Source of the DNA: JAHEJX01 sp041605955
GTDB lineage: Bacteria; Actinomycetota; Acidimicrobiia; Spongiisociales; UBA5794
Direction: 5' to 3'
DNA length: 55,775 nt
Assembly (NCBI GenBank): GCA_041605955.1
Contig: JBFIXI010000020.1
Location: 1 to 55,775 of the forward strand
Shown: positions 17,129 to 26,153 of the stretch, in pieces
How positions within the stretch are numbered: the first letter of the stretch is position 1
Layout of the letters: each line of letters begins with the position of its first letter
The notes under the pieces: generated by a model
The model's input: the letters and a program-made list of their open reading frames with translations, nothing else
Told to the model about the DNA's origin: nothing
Databases searched by the model: none
Made by a program: the position numbers and the translations under genes

Positions 17129-19002
17129 CAGAAGACGCCTCCCGCGGCCACGAGCCATACCACTAGCCCGACAGCTCCGGCGAGGATGCCCAGCCCATAG
17201 CTGCGGACGAGCCCGGTCTGCAGGCGCGTCATCCAGCCGCCGACCCTCTGGATCAGCCAGCCGAGCCCGTTGACCCCTCCGTCGACGACCTTGGCGTCGG
17301 CCGTGAAAGCAAGCTGCTCCGCAGCCGTCTTACCGGGGGCCACGATGGTGCGCCCGTACAGGTCGTCCACTCGGTAGCCCGCCAGCAACGTGTCCCAGAT
17401 GCCGCCCTCTTCGAGCTGAGTGTCGCGAACCAGGTAGCGCTGGTACGCCACCCAGATGCCGGCCAGGCCGGCCGCGATCGAGACGGCCGCCAGTAGCCAC
17501 GGGATTGCTCCCTCCGGCAGGTGCGTCTGCTCCACCAGCTCGAAAGACGGTTCCAAGAAGTGCTCGAGAGCAGGACGCCACGGCGTGTTGATCAGGCCGC
17601 CGACCAGCGAGAGCCCCGCCAGAGCCAACAGCGGCCCGGTCATCATCGGTGGTGATTCGTGGGGGTCGACGCCTTGGCTCCAACGCGGCTCGCCCCAGAA
17701 AGTGAGGAACATCATCCGGCTCATGTAAAAGGCGGTGAGGGCGGCGGTGACTATCCCGATCGCCCACAGGACCAGGTATCCACCCCCGCGGTTGAAGGTG
17801 ATGGCCAGGATCTCGTCTTTCGACCAGAACCCCGCCAGCGGCGGGATACCCGAGATGGCGATCCAAGCAATCACCATCGTGGCAAAGGTAATCGGGAGTT
17901 TCTTGCGCAGGCCCCCCATGCGGGCCATGTCCTGCTCTCCGGCGAGAGCGTGAATCACCGAGCCGGCCCCGAGGAACAGCAGTGCCTTGAAGAAGGCGTG
18001 GGTGACGAGATGAAAGAGGCCGCCGACCAGGCCGAGAACCCCGACCCCCATGAACATGTAACCCAGCTGACTGATCGTGGAATACGCCAGTACTCGCTTG
18101 ATGTCGCGCTGGCCGATGGCGATGGTCGCCGCGTAGAGGGCGGTCAGCGCCCCGACCGTAGCTACGACCGCCTGCGACGCCGGGGCCAGCTCGTAGAGCA
18201 CCCCGGCTCTAGCCACCATGTATACGCCGGCGGTGACCATCGTGGCGGCGTGGATGAGCGCCGACACGGGAGTGGGGCCCTCCATGGCATCCGGCAGCCA
18301 CACGTACAGGGGCAGCTGGGCAGATTTCCCGGCGGCGCCGACCAGCAGCAGCAGCGTGATCGCGGTTGCGGTCGCGACGCTGAGAGTCTCCCCGGCTCCC
18401 TCGAAGACATGGGCGTAATCCAGCGTGCCGAACGCAGCGAATATCACCATCAGCGCGATCAGGAATCCGAAGTCGCCGATCCGGTTCACCACGAAGGCCT
18501 TCTTGCCCGCAGCCGCCGCTGAAGGCTTTTCGAACCAAAAGGAGATCAGCAGGTAGCTGGAGAGGCCGACCAGCTCCCAGCCGACGAACAAGACGCCGAA
18601 GTTGGCGCCCAGCACGAGGATCAGCATCGACGTGATGAAGAGGTTGAGGTACGTGAAGAAGCGACCGAATCGAGGATCGCCGTGCATGTAGCCGATCGAG
18701 TACACGTGGATCAGCGTGCCGACGCCGGTCACGACCAGTGTCATCATGGCCGCCAGCGGATCCCACAGCAGTGCGGCGTTGAGACCGAGGCTGGGAATCC
18801 ACTCGAACAACTCGACAGCGCGACCATGCTCGCCGCCGGCCAGGAACTCGGCGGCCGCGATCAGGGCCATGACGAAGGACAGGCCGACGGTGGCGGAACC
18901 CAAATAGCCGGCCCCGGGCTCGCCGATCCGGTTCCCGAAGAACAGGAGCGTCACGAAACCGGCAAGCGGTAGAGCCACGACGAGCCAGACCAATGTGTCC
19001 AT
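17128..19002 (-). CDS. nuoL: NADH-quinone oxidoreductase subunit L
   Basis: A 624-residue antiporter-like subunit with the long amphipathic C-terminal helix that runs along the membrane arm. Seen: GWELVGLSSYLLISFWFEKP with the conserved Glu, and AQLPLYVWLPDAMEGPTPVSALIHAATMV split over the broken helix. The ATG at 19002 overlaps the nuoK stop (TGATG); the upstream open frame to 19290 reads through nuoK in another frame and is not used. Confidence 0.96.
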   Translation of the reverse strand: MDTLVWLVVALPLAGFVTLLFFGNRIGEPGAGYLGSATVGLSFVMALIAAAEFLAGGEHGRAVELFEWIPSLGLNAALLWDPLAAMMTLVVTGVGTLIHVYSIGYMHGDPRFGRFFTYLNLFITSMLILVLGANFGVLFVGWELVGLSSYLLISFWFEKPSAAAAGKKAFVVNRIGDFGFLIALMVIFAAFGTLDYAHVFEGAGETLSVATATAITLLLLVGAAGKSAQLPLYVWLPDAMEGPTPVSALIHAATMVTAGVYMVARAGVLYELAPASQAVVATVGALTALYAATIAIGQRDIKRVLAYSTISQLGYMFMGVGVLGLVGGLFHLVTHAFFKALLFLGAGSVIHALAGEQDMARMGGLRKKLPITFATMVIAWIAISGIPPLAGFWSKDEILAITFNRGGGYLVLWAIGIVTAALTAFYMSRMMFLTFWGEPRWSQGVDPHESPPMMTGPLLALAGLSLVGGLINTPWRPALEHFLEPSFELVEQTHLPEGAIPWLLAAVSIAAGLAGIWVAYQRYLVRDTQLEEGGIWDTLLAGYRVDDLYGRTIVAPGKTAAEQLAFTADAKVVDGGVNGLGWLIQRVGGWMTRLQTGLVRSYGLGILAGAVGLVVWLVAAGGVF

Positions 19003-19340
19003 CAGCCCCTCAATCCCGACAGCTCGTCGACGCTGGCTGTCGCCCGTTTGCGGAAGACGGCAACGATGATCGCCAGGCCGACCGTGACTTCCGCGGCGGC
19101 CACCACCATCACGAACAACACCGAGATCTGACCCTCCAGCGAGCCGATGCCGGAGTCGGCTGCGACGAAGGTGAGGTTCACCGAGTTGAGCATGAGCTCG
19201 ATCGACATGAACATGACCAGGGCGTTGCGACGCAGCAGCAGTCCGGCGGCTCCGATCGTGAAGAGCACCGCGGCCAAGGCCATGTACCAATGCGGCTCGA
19301 CCGAGAGGTCTCCGGACGCTTGGGCCAACAGTGGTATCAC
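19002..19340 (-). CDS. nuoK: NADH-quinone oxidoreductase subunit K
   Basis: A 112-residue subunit with three transmembrane helices. It carries the conserved membrane Glu in MFMSIELMLNSVNL and a second Glu in VAAAEVTVGLAI, both on the proton path. The GTG at 19340 overlaps the nuoJ stop (GTGA) and is preceded by a gagga-like site; the start gives a family-typical length. The C-terminus overlaps nuoL by one base. Confidence 0.94.
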   Translation of the reverse strand: MIPLLAQASGDLSVEPHWYMALAAVLFTIGAAGLLLRRNALVMFMSIELMLNSVNLTFVAADSGIGSLEGQISVLFVMVVAAAEVTVGLAIIVAVFRKRATASVDELSGLRG

Positions 19341-19882
19341 CCGGCGTCCTCTCGGCTCATCCCCTCGGTCCGAGGGCGCAACACGAACTGAGCCATGGCA
19401 ACCGTGCCCACCGCAGCGATCGTCAACAGCAGGACGGTCGCCTCGAAGGGCAACAGCCAAGCCGTGAACAGCTCGGACGAGATGTTCTCGATGGTCCCGA
19501 CGCAATCGACGGTGCAGACCCCGCTGGCCCGTCCGGTCACCCACGCCGCGCGTGCCGCGATGACGATGAGAAACAACAGTCCGGTGCCCAATGCCAGCAC
19601 GATCGGGCGCTGCAGGGGAATGGTCTCATCGCGGTCGACAGCCCGGTCGACGCCGATCAGCATGATGACGAACAGGAACAGGGTCATCACGGCACCGGCA
19701 TAGATCAGCACCTGAACCGCGGCGACGAAGTGGGCACCGTTCATCACGTAGAACACCGCCATCGAGAACATCGCCGTCAGCAGCCCCATCGCCGAGTACA
19801 CCGGGCTGCGGGCGGTAACCATGACCAGCGACCCGGCCAGAGCCGCCAACGCAAAGATTACGAAGACGATCACCTCAACCAT
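19337..19882 (-). CDS. nuoJ: NADH-quinone oxidoreductase subunit J
   Basis: A 181-residue subunit with five hydrophobic helices. It has the conserved VLIYAGAVMTLFLFVIML segment of TM3, the helix that forms a pi-bulge in complex I. Its ATG overlaps the nuoI stop (TGATG), and it overlaps nuoK by GTGA. The extra open frame to 20350 is nuoI read in the wrong frame. Confidence 0.95.
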   Translation of the reverse strand: MVEVIVFVIFALAALAGSLVMVTARSPVYSAMGLLTAMFSMAVFYVMNGAHFVAAVQVLIYAGAVMTLFLFVIMLIGVDRAVDRDETIPLQRPIVLALGTGLLFLIVIAARAAWVTGRASGVCTVDCVGTIENISSELFTAWLLPFEATVLLLTIAAVGTVAMAQFVLRPRTEGMSREDAG

Positions 19883-20514
19883 CAGGACGGCTGATCCTCC
19901 TCGGGCTTGGATTGGCCCCGCTCGGGTGGACGCAGCCCAACGCCGGCCGAGGGCGTCCACGCCGGGATTCCTTCGTATTCGGCTCGACCCGACGGTGAGG
20001 TGGCTCTCATCCACCCGTCGGCCAGCTTCAGCTCGTTGATGTCGATCAGCGGCCCCGCCGGCTGGCCATGATTCGGCGTTCCGTCCGGCTCGACCAGGAG
20101 CTCGCTCCTGGTGTAAATGGCGTCGTCTCGGTCGGTGACCGAGAACTCGAACAGTTGCGTCATCGTTATCGCCTCGGTCGGGCAGGCCTCGACGCACAAG
20201 CCGCAGAAGATGCAGCGCAGCATGTTGATCTCGTAGACGAAGCCGTAGCGCTCCCCCGGGCTGACGGGAGCATCCACTGGGTTGTCCTGGCCGCGCACGT
20301 AGATGCACACCGCCGGGCACACGCCGGCGCACAGCTCGCAGCCGATGCACTTCTCCATCCCGTCCGGATACCGATTGAGCACATGCCGACCATGAAAGCG
20401 CTGCGGCTTGGCCCGCATCTCATGGGGATACGACCGGGTCACTCGCGGCTTGAACGCCTGCCGCAGCACCGTCGCGAAACCCTTGAAGGGGCCGAGAAGG
20501 TCACCGAATGCCAT
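19882..20514 (-). CDS. nuoI: NADH-quinone oxidoreductase subunit I
   Basis: A 210-residue peripheral subunit carrying two [4Fe-4S] clusters that pass electrons towards NuoB. Both motifs are complete: CIGCELCAGVCP and CIFCGLCVEACP. The N-terminal amphipathic part (GFATVLRQAFKPRVTRSYP) lies on the membrane. The ATG at 20514 has a clear aggag site with 8-nt spacing. The Pro-rich C-terminal tail (about residues 165-210) is longer than in E. coli and looks disordered. It is separated from nuoH by 186 nt, the only large gap in the operon. Confidence 0.96.
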   Translation of the reverse strand: MAFGDLLGPFKGFATVLRQAFKPRVTRSYPHEMRAKPQRFHGRHVLNRYPDGMEKCIGCELCAGVCPAVCIYVRGQDNPVDAPVSPGERYGFVYEINMLRCIFCGLCVEACPTEAITMTQLFEFSVTDRDDAIYTRSELLVEPDGTPNHGQPAGPLIDINELKLADGWMRATSPSGRAEYEGIPAWTPSAGVGLRPPERGQSKPEEDQPS

Positions 20515-20701
20515 TAGCGAGCTCCTGTACCGTTCTGATGATGTTGCTGGTGATGGGGGCAGGCTGATGATTGGAGCGAAGTAGGGGCATCGATGGCGAG
20601 GACGCAGGCGCATTGGGCGAAAAACGTCGCGGACGAGGACGCAACCAGCCGGTGTCACCGGCCATCGTCATCGCCGCGGGCATCGTCGGTCGGTACATCA
20701 T
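20501..20701 (-). CDS. Candidate 66-residue ORF filling the nuoH-nuoI gap
   Basis: An open frame that starts on an ATG sharing a base with the nuoH TGA (TGATG) and ends 14 nt inside nuoI. It would keep translational coupling through the only gap of the nuo operon. The predicted peptide is basic, Pro/Met-rich in the middle, has no membrane helix and resembles nothing I know. Against it: the third codon position is less GC-biased than in neighbours, there is no motif, and the frame could be chance. I treat it as unproven. Confidence 0.3.
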   Translation of the reverse strand: MMYRPTMPAAMTMAGDTGWLRPRPRRFSPNAPASSPSMPLLRSNHQPAPITSNIIRTVQELANGIR

Positions 20702-21750
20702 CACGTCCATGGGAGGCCGAGTCGCCGGACACCGATCGCCACCGTTGACAGCGCGATCCACACCAGGGTCAGTGGGATGAGCCGCTTCCAACCAAAGCCC
20801 ATCAGTTGGTCGTAACGCATCCGAGGCAGCGTGGCGCGAATCCACACGAACACGAAGATGAGCGCCACCGTCTTGGCGAAGAACCAGAAGAGCGGGAGTA
20901 TCCAACTGAACGGGGCCCCCAGACCGAAGGTGGGACCGAGCCAGCCTCCGAGGAAGAGCGTGACCGTGATGGCCGAGATGTTGAACATGTTGATGTACTC
21001 GGCCAGGAAGAAGAGGGCGAACCGAAAGCCGGAGTACTCAGTGTGGTAGCCGCCCACGATCTCGGACTCGGCCTCGACCAGATCGAAAGGGGCGCGGTTG
21101 GTCTCGGCGACGCCGGCGATGAAGAAGATCACGAAGGAGGGAAGCAGCACGACGTTCCACGCCGGTAGCAGCCCGAAGCTGCCGCGCTGAATCTCCACGA
21201 TCTCGGTCAGCGAGGTAGTCCGAGTGAACAGGATGAGCGGCACCAAGGCCAATCCCATGGCCGCTTCGTACGAGATCATCTGCGCCGAGGCCCGCACCGC
21301 CCCCAGCAACGGATACTTGGATCCCGATGACCAACCCGCCAACACGACGGCGTATACCGCCATCGAAGAGAGCGCCAAGATATACAACAGGCCGATGTTG
21401 AGGTCCGTGCCGGCCAGGTTGATCACTCGGTCGCCGAGGGTGAACGGCTCGCCGATCGGTACCACGAGGAAGATCAGCAGCGCAGGGAGCAGCGCGGCCA
21501 CCGGAGCTGCGATGTAAAGGCCGAATTCGACCTTGCGTGGCGTCACCGATTCCTTGAAGAGCAGCTTGAGCCCGTCCGCCACCGTCTGCAACAGCCCATA
21601 AGGCCCTGCCCGGTTGGGACCTATCCGGTTCTGCAGGTCGGCGACCACCTTGCGCTCGAACCACACCACGAAGATCGTGATGTTGAGCAACAGGGCAAAG
21701 GCAATGACCACCTTGATCGCGGCGGTGAGAAAGGTCTCCCATCCCGTCAT
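20701..21750 (-). CDS. nuoH: NADH-quinone oxidoreductase subunit H
   Basis: A 349-residue membrane subunit at the quinone site that joins the peripheral and membrane arms. Seen: VVWFERKVVADLQNRIGPNR near residue 28, with the conserved Glu-Arg-Lys, the AETNRAPFDLVEAESEIVGG loop that lines the quinone cavity, and eight helices. Its ATG overlaps the nuoG stop (TGATG). It ends in SDR-free, ordinary family fashion with no fusion. Confidence 0.96.
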   Translation of the reverse strand: MTGWETFLTAAIKVVIAFALLLNITIFVVWFERKVVADLQNRIGPNRAGPYGLLQTVADGLKLLFKESVTPRKVEFGLYIAAPVAALLPALLIFLVVPIGEPFTLGDRVINLAGTDLNIGLLYILALSSMAVYAVVLAGWSSGSKYPLLGAVRASAQMISYEAAMGLALVPLILFTRTTSLTEIVEIQRGSFGLLPAWNVVLLPSFVIFFIAGVAETNRAPFDLVEAESEIVGGYHTEYSGFRFALFFLAEYINMFNISAITVTLFLGGWLGPTFGLGAPFSWILPLFWFFAKTVALIFVFVWIRATLPRMRYDQLMGFGWKRLIPLTLVWIALSTVAIGVRRLGLPWT

Positions 21751-24206
21751 CAGTCGCCGTCCTCAGCGCTCAGCATCGGCTCGATCGAGATTGCAGGCGA
21801 CACCCCGAGCACCCAGGTCGAATCGAGGTTGGCAGGCACATACGCCGCCCCTTCGGCGAGCGTCGGGTCGAGGCGCAGCGCCAGGCGCAGGCTGTGGTGC
21901 TCCCCAATCACCTCGACCTGGTGGCCCTCGATCAGCGCCATGGCTGAAGCATCGCGGGGATGCAAATGGACCTCGGCATCCGGAACCAGCGCCGCCAATG
22001 CGGGACTGTGGGCGACGCGGGTCCCACCGTCGAACAGCACCCGCCCCGAGTGCAGGGTCAACCGGCCTCCGGCCGGCCGCAAGCCCGGATCAACCGGGAT
22101 GTACTGCAACGGCTGCTCACCCTCCCCATCCGGCATGACCACGCCATCTCGCTCCGGACCCCATTCGAACCGATCCCAGTTGAACGACCGGTAGGCCGGC
22201 GCCACCTCAGCGATCTCCTTGGCAATGGCGTGGGCGTCCCCCGCCCCCAGCTGGCCGCCCATACGCACGGACAGCTCGTCGAGCACCGACCAGAGCTCCC
22301 GAGACTGTCCGGGCCCGGGCACCACCCGGTTGACCTTCTGCACGCGCCCCTCGATGTTGGTGATGGTGCCTTCGGTCTCGGCGAATCCGTCGACCGGGAG
22401 GATCACGGCGGCATGTTGGTTGGAGTCGTTGAGGAACATGTCGAAGGACACGACGAACTCGGCCGCACCGAGGGCGGCTCGGGCAGTAGTGGGGTTCTTA
22501 CCGTCACGTACCGGATCGGCCCCTACGAGAACGAGTGCTTTCAGGGTCCCCGTCTCGAGTTCGGCGAGAATTCCGTCGGTGTCGAGCCCTGGGCCCAAAG
22601 GCAACGGACCCCAGTGCGCCTCCAGCTCGGCTCGGCCGAGATCGCTGCTCACCGAGACCCGGCCGGGGAGCAGCGTCGGCGCCAGGCCCATGTCCAGCGC
22701 ACCGAATATGTTGCCCCGCCGGGCCAGCGGCAGGATCTTGCCGCCGGGAAGATCCCGAGCGTAGGCAGCGACCGCCTCGACCAGCCGGGGGTCGTCGGCG
22801 CGGCCGGTCAGCCCGACTATCGCCAAGACCGGGCCCTCCGTCAGTAGGGCACGCGCCGTTGCCAGCTTGCGGTCCTTGGATGCCAGCCGGCGCAAGACCT
22901 CACCGCCGTCTCCCGGGCGATAGCCGATCTTCTCCGCGGCCACGTCGTCGAGGCCGGTGCGGCGGGGGTGAACGATCACCAGCTTCGCTCCCAGCTCGCT
23001 GACGGCGTGGCGTACCCGCAGATAGAGAGTGGGGAACTCCTCCTTCAGGTCGCCGGCCCACAGCAGGATGGTATGCGCCCGATCTACGTCACTGATCTCG
23101 CCGCGCGGGACAACGCCGGCCAAGAAGTCCGGGTTCACGGCGTCCCCTACCTGGGCATCGATGTGGGGGGTAACCACCACAGTACGCAGGAACTTGGAGA
23201 GAGCGAACGCCTCCTCATTGGTGTTGTTGGCGCCGCCGATGGCGGCCACCTCATCGCCGCGCACTGATCCGAGCTGCTCGGCGACGAGATCGAGCGCCTC
23301 ACCCCAAGTGGTAGACCGCAGCACCCCCCCGGCGTCACGGATGAGCGGCGTGGCGAGTCGTTCCTCCGAGTGGATCGCTTGGAAGATGAAGCGGTCCTTG
23401 TCGGAGAGCCAGCCATGGTTGGTGGCGTCGTTGTCGATGCCATTGATGCGCACGACTTCGTTCTGGCTGGTCTCCACCGACACCGACGCGCCAGAGGCAT
23501 CGACCATCGATACCGACTCGACCGATTCCAGATCCCAGGGCCGAGCCTTGAAGCGATACGGCTTGGCGGTCAGCGCGCCTACCGGGCAGATCTCGACGGT
23601 GTTGCCCGAGAAGTATGAGGCGAATGGCTGGTCGGGGAAAGTGATGACCTGGGTGTAGTTGCCACGTCCAACGAACTCGATGAGCGGATCAGCGGAAACC
23701 TCTTCCGAGAAGCGAGTGCAGCGGGCGCAGAGAATGCAGCGCTCCCGGTCCATGAGGACCAGGTCGGACAGCGGGATGGGCTTCTCGAAATGCCGCTTCT
23801 CCTCGACGAAACGGCTCTCCCCCGGACCGTAAGCCATCGTTTGGTCTTGCAGCGGGCATTCGCCCCCCTTGTCGCACACCGGGCAATCGAGCGGGTGATT
23901 GATCAGCAGGAACTCGAGGATTCCCTCCTGTGCCTTCTGCACCACTGCGGACTGGGTATCAACGATCATGTCGGCATCGGCCGGCGTGTTGCAGGCGGTC
24001 GTCAGGATGCGGCCGCGCACCGTCTCGACCTCGACGAGGCACATGCGGCACATTCCGACCGGCTTCATTCGCGGGTGGTAGCAAAACCGGGGGATGTATG
24101 TGCCGCGGTCTTCGGCCGACTTTATGATCCACTCACCCTTGGGGACCTCGATCGGCTCACCGTCGAGCGTGATCGTGATGATCTCCGCAGCAGGTTGCTC
24201 AGGCAT
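21750..24206 (-). CDS. nuoG: NADH-quinone oxidoreductase subunit G
   Basis: An 818-residue iron-sulfur subunit. N-terminal clusters are intact: a [2Fe-2S] site (RFCYHPRM, CRMCLVEVE, TTACNTPA), a His-Cys [4Fe-4S] site (HPLDCPVCDKGGECPLQ) and a further [4Fe-4S] site (CILCARCTRF with EICPVGAL). The fourth cysteine set that binds cluster N7 in E. coli and Mycobacterium is absent: the region reads ESVSMVDASGASV and later WLSDKDRF with no Cys. The rest is the molybdopterin-oxidoreductase-like domain, which carries no cofactor in complex I. The ATG at 24206 lies 8 nt inside nuoF and follows a gaggcg site. Confidence 0.95.
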   Translation of the reverse strand: MPEQPAAEIITITLDGEPIEVPKGEWIIKSAEDRGTYIPRFCYHPRMKPVGMCRMCLVEVETVRGRILTTACNTPADADMIVDTQSAVVQKAQEGILEFLLINHPLDCPVCDKGGECPLQDQTMAYGPGESRFVEEKRHFEKPIPLSDLVLMDRERCILCARCTRFSEEVSADPLIEFVGRGNYTQVITFPDQPFASYFSGNTVEICPVGALTAKPYRFKARPWDLESVESVSMVDASGASVSVETSQNEVVRINGIDNDATNHGWLSDKDRFIFQAIHSEERLATPLIRDAGGVLRSTTWGEALDLVAEQLGSVRGDEVAAIGGANNTNEEAFALSKFLRTVVVTPHIDAQVGDAVNPDFLAGVVPRGEISDVDRAHTILLWAGDLKEEFPTLYLRVRHAVSELGAKLVIVHPRRTGLDDVAAEKIGYRPGDGGEVLRRLASKDRKLATARALLTEGPVLAIVGLTGRADDPRLVEAVAAYARDLPGGKILPLARRGNIFGALDMGLAPTLLPGRVSVSSDLGRAELEAHWGPLPLGPGLDTDGILAELETGTLKALVLVGADPVRDGKNPTTARAALGAAEFVVSFDMFLNDSNQHAAVILPVDGFAETEGTITNIEGRVQKVNRVVPGPGQSRELWSVLDELSVRMGGQLGAGDAHAIAKEIAEVAPAYRSFNWDRFEWGPERDGVVMPDGEGEQPLQYIPVDPGLRPAGGRLTLHSGRVLFDGGTRVAHSPALAALVPDAEVHLHPRDASAMALIEGHQVEVIGEHHSLRLALRLDPTLAEGAAYVPANLDSTWVLGVSPAISIEPMLSAEDGD

Positions 24207-25515
24207 TGCTCGCCTCTGCATTCGCCAGCTCGCTGGGGGCGGCGGCGATCATCGCCTCGACCTCGTCGCGGAAGTGAGCCATGATCGACGTGATGGGGGA
24301 GACTGCGGAAGGCCCCAGCGGACAGATCGTGGTCATCTTGGGCGGCCAGGCGAGCCCCGGACTGATGTTGTCACTCACGTCGAGCAGCAATCCGATGTCG
24401 CTGGGTCGCCCCGCTCCGTTGAGGATGCGCCACAGGATGTTCTCCATCCAGGTGCAGCCCTCGCGGCACGGGGTGCACTGCCCGCAGGACTCGTGGGCGA
24501 AGAACTTCACGATGCGGTGGGCGGCCGCTACTACGTTGGTGGTGTCGTCCATGACGATCACCGCGCCGGACCCGAGCATCGATCCGGCATGGGCGACATC
24601 GTCTTTGGTCACCTTCACATCGAGATGTAGGGCCGGCACGAACCATGGGGCCGAGGCGCCACCCGGAATCCATGTCTTCAGCTCTCGGTCGTCGCGGATG
24701 CCGCCGCCGATGTCGTATATCAGCTCCCGCCAAGTCAGGCCCATGGCAACCTCGACGTTGCCCGGCTTCTTGAGATGCCCGGACAGGGAGAACAACCGGG
24801 TTCCGACGCTGTTCTCGTCGCCGATGGCAGCGAACGCCGCCCCCCCGTTGTCGACGATCCAGGGGATATTGGCAATGGTCTCCACGTTGTTGACGATGGT
24901 CGGCTTGGCGTAGAGGCCGGCCACGGCCGGGAACGGCGGCTTCAGGCGAGGCTCACCCCGCAAGCCTTCGAGCGAGTTGAGCAGGGCAGTTTCCTCGCCG
25001 CAGATGTATGCGCCGCCGCCGAGGTGGACCGTCACGTCGAGATCGAACCCGCTGCCGAGGATGTTTTGCCCCAGGTAGCCCTTCGCGTACGCGGCGTCCA
25101 CTGCTTGCTGGACGCGGCGAGCCGGTTTGGGATACTCCCCGCGTATGTAGATGAACGCGTGGTTGACGCCGAGGGCGAAGGACGAGATGACCACGCCTTC
25201 GAGCAACAGATGTGGGTCGCGTTCGAGGATTTGGCGGTCTTTGAAGGTGCCGGGCTCGGACTCGTCGCCGTTTATCACCAAGTAGCGCGGTTCGGCCGGA
25301 GCCAGAAAACCCCACTTGATGCCGGCCGGGAAGGCGGCGCCGCCGCGTCCCTGGACGTTGGCTGCTTTGACCTCGTTGACCACCTGCTCCGGAGTCATCG
25401 TCTTCAAGACTTGGCGCAGAACTTCGTAGCCGCCGGTGGCCTCGTACCGGTCGAGAAGATGGCTGTCGCGGGGATGGCGCGTCATCCGCTCGGTGAGGAT
25501 GAGTGGAAAGGTCAC
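24199..25515 (-). CDS. nuoF: NADH-quinone oxidoreductase subunit F
   Basis: A 438-residue NADH-binding flavoprotein subunit. Seen: GRGGAAFPAGIKWGF (NADH site), YLVINGDESEPGTFKDR (FMN site), GAYICGEETALLNSLEG, and the [4Fe-4S] cluster cysteines in SCGQCTPCREGC plus the later ICPLG. The GTG at 25515 overlaps the nuoE stop (GTGA) and gives the normal N-terminus; the open frame upstream to 25770 is nuoE in another frame. Confidence 0.96.
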   Translation of the reverse strand: MTFPLILTERMTRHPRDSHLLDRYEATGGYEVLRQVLKTMTPEQVVNEVKAANVQGRGGAAFPAGIKWGFLAPAEPRYLVINGDESEPGTFKDRQILERDPHLLLEGVVISSFALGVNHAFIYIRGEYPKPARRVQQAVDAAYAKGYLGQNILGSGFDLDVTVHLGGGAYICGEETALLNSLEGLRGEPRLKPPFPAVAGLYAKPTIVNNVETIANIPWIVDNGGAAFAAIGDENSVGTRLFSLSGHLKKPGNVEVAMGLTWRELIYDIGGGIRDDRELKTWIPGGASAPWFVPALHLDVKVTKDDVAHAGSMLGSGAVIVMDDTTNVVAAAHRIVKFFAHESCGQCTPCREGCTWMENILWRILNGAGRPSDIGLLLDVSDNISPGLAWPPKMTTICPLGPSAVSPITSIMAHFRDEVEAMIAAAPSELANAEASNA

Positions 25516-26153
25516 GACTTCTTCTCCGTAGCCGCCGAGCCATAAGGCCCGAACGCCGGCACCGGCGCAATCGCTCCTTCGGCCTCCTTGATGCCCCAAT
25601 CGAACGACCGGGTGGAACCGAAGAGCTCCTGCATCTCGTCGGTCATGACCACGCTCGGGGCGGCATCGCGCAACCATGAGCACAGTGCCGCCCCCTTCTC
25701 GGGAGTCACGCCTTCGATGAGCTCGTAATTGACCTGTACGGCCGGGGCGCCGCCACACGCGCCGACGCACTCCACGTGCTCGACGCTGAAGATGCCGTCG
25801 GAGCTGGTGGTGCCTTCGAGGGCGTCCGCCTCCTCTTCGATAGCCGCCAACACTTCATCGGCGCCCATCAGAAAGCACGAGATCGAGGTACACACCGATA
25901 GGAGGTACTTGCCGACGGGCTCACGCTTATACATCGTGTAGAAGCTCGCCACCGATTGGACCTGGGCCGGGGTGATGCCAACGAGCGCGGCCACCTGTCT
26001 CATGCCGGATTCGGTGACGTACCCGTGCTCCAAAAAGGCGAGGTACAGCAGCGGCATGACCGCCGACCGCTTGTCGGGATAAGCGTCGAGCAGCCGACGA
26101 GCCCGTTCCTGGTTGGCGGTGCTCCAGTCCGAGATCACTGCAGCGGCGCTCAT
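25512..26153 (-). CDS. nuoE: NADH-quinone oxidoreductase subunit E
   Basis: A 213-residue thioredoxin-fold subunit with the off-path [2Fe-2S] cluster N1a. The four cysteines are in SVCTSISCFLMG and VECVGACGGAP. An N-terminal helical bundle domain (ARRLLDAYPDKRSAVMPLLYL) is present. The C-terminal 45 residues extend beyond the thioredoxin fold and look flexible. It overlaps nuoD by ATGA and nuoF by GTGA. Confidence 0.96.
   Translation of the reverse strand: MSAAAVISDWSTANQERARRLLDAYPDKRSAVMPLLYLAFLEHGYVTESGMRQVAALVGITPAQVQSVASFYTMYKREPVGKYLLSVCTSISCFLMGADEVLAAIEEEADALEGTTSSDGIFSVEHVECVGACGGAPAVQVNYELIEGVTPEKGAALCSWLRDAAPSVVMTDEMQELFGSTRSFDWGIKEAEGAIAPVPAFGPYGSAATEKKS

Noticed and set aside
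15602..17200. Plus-strand open frame of 532 codons opposite nuoM
   Set aside because: Antisense shadow of nuoM; the translation is hydrophilic low complexity and lacks a start signal.
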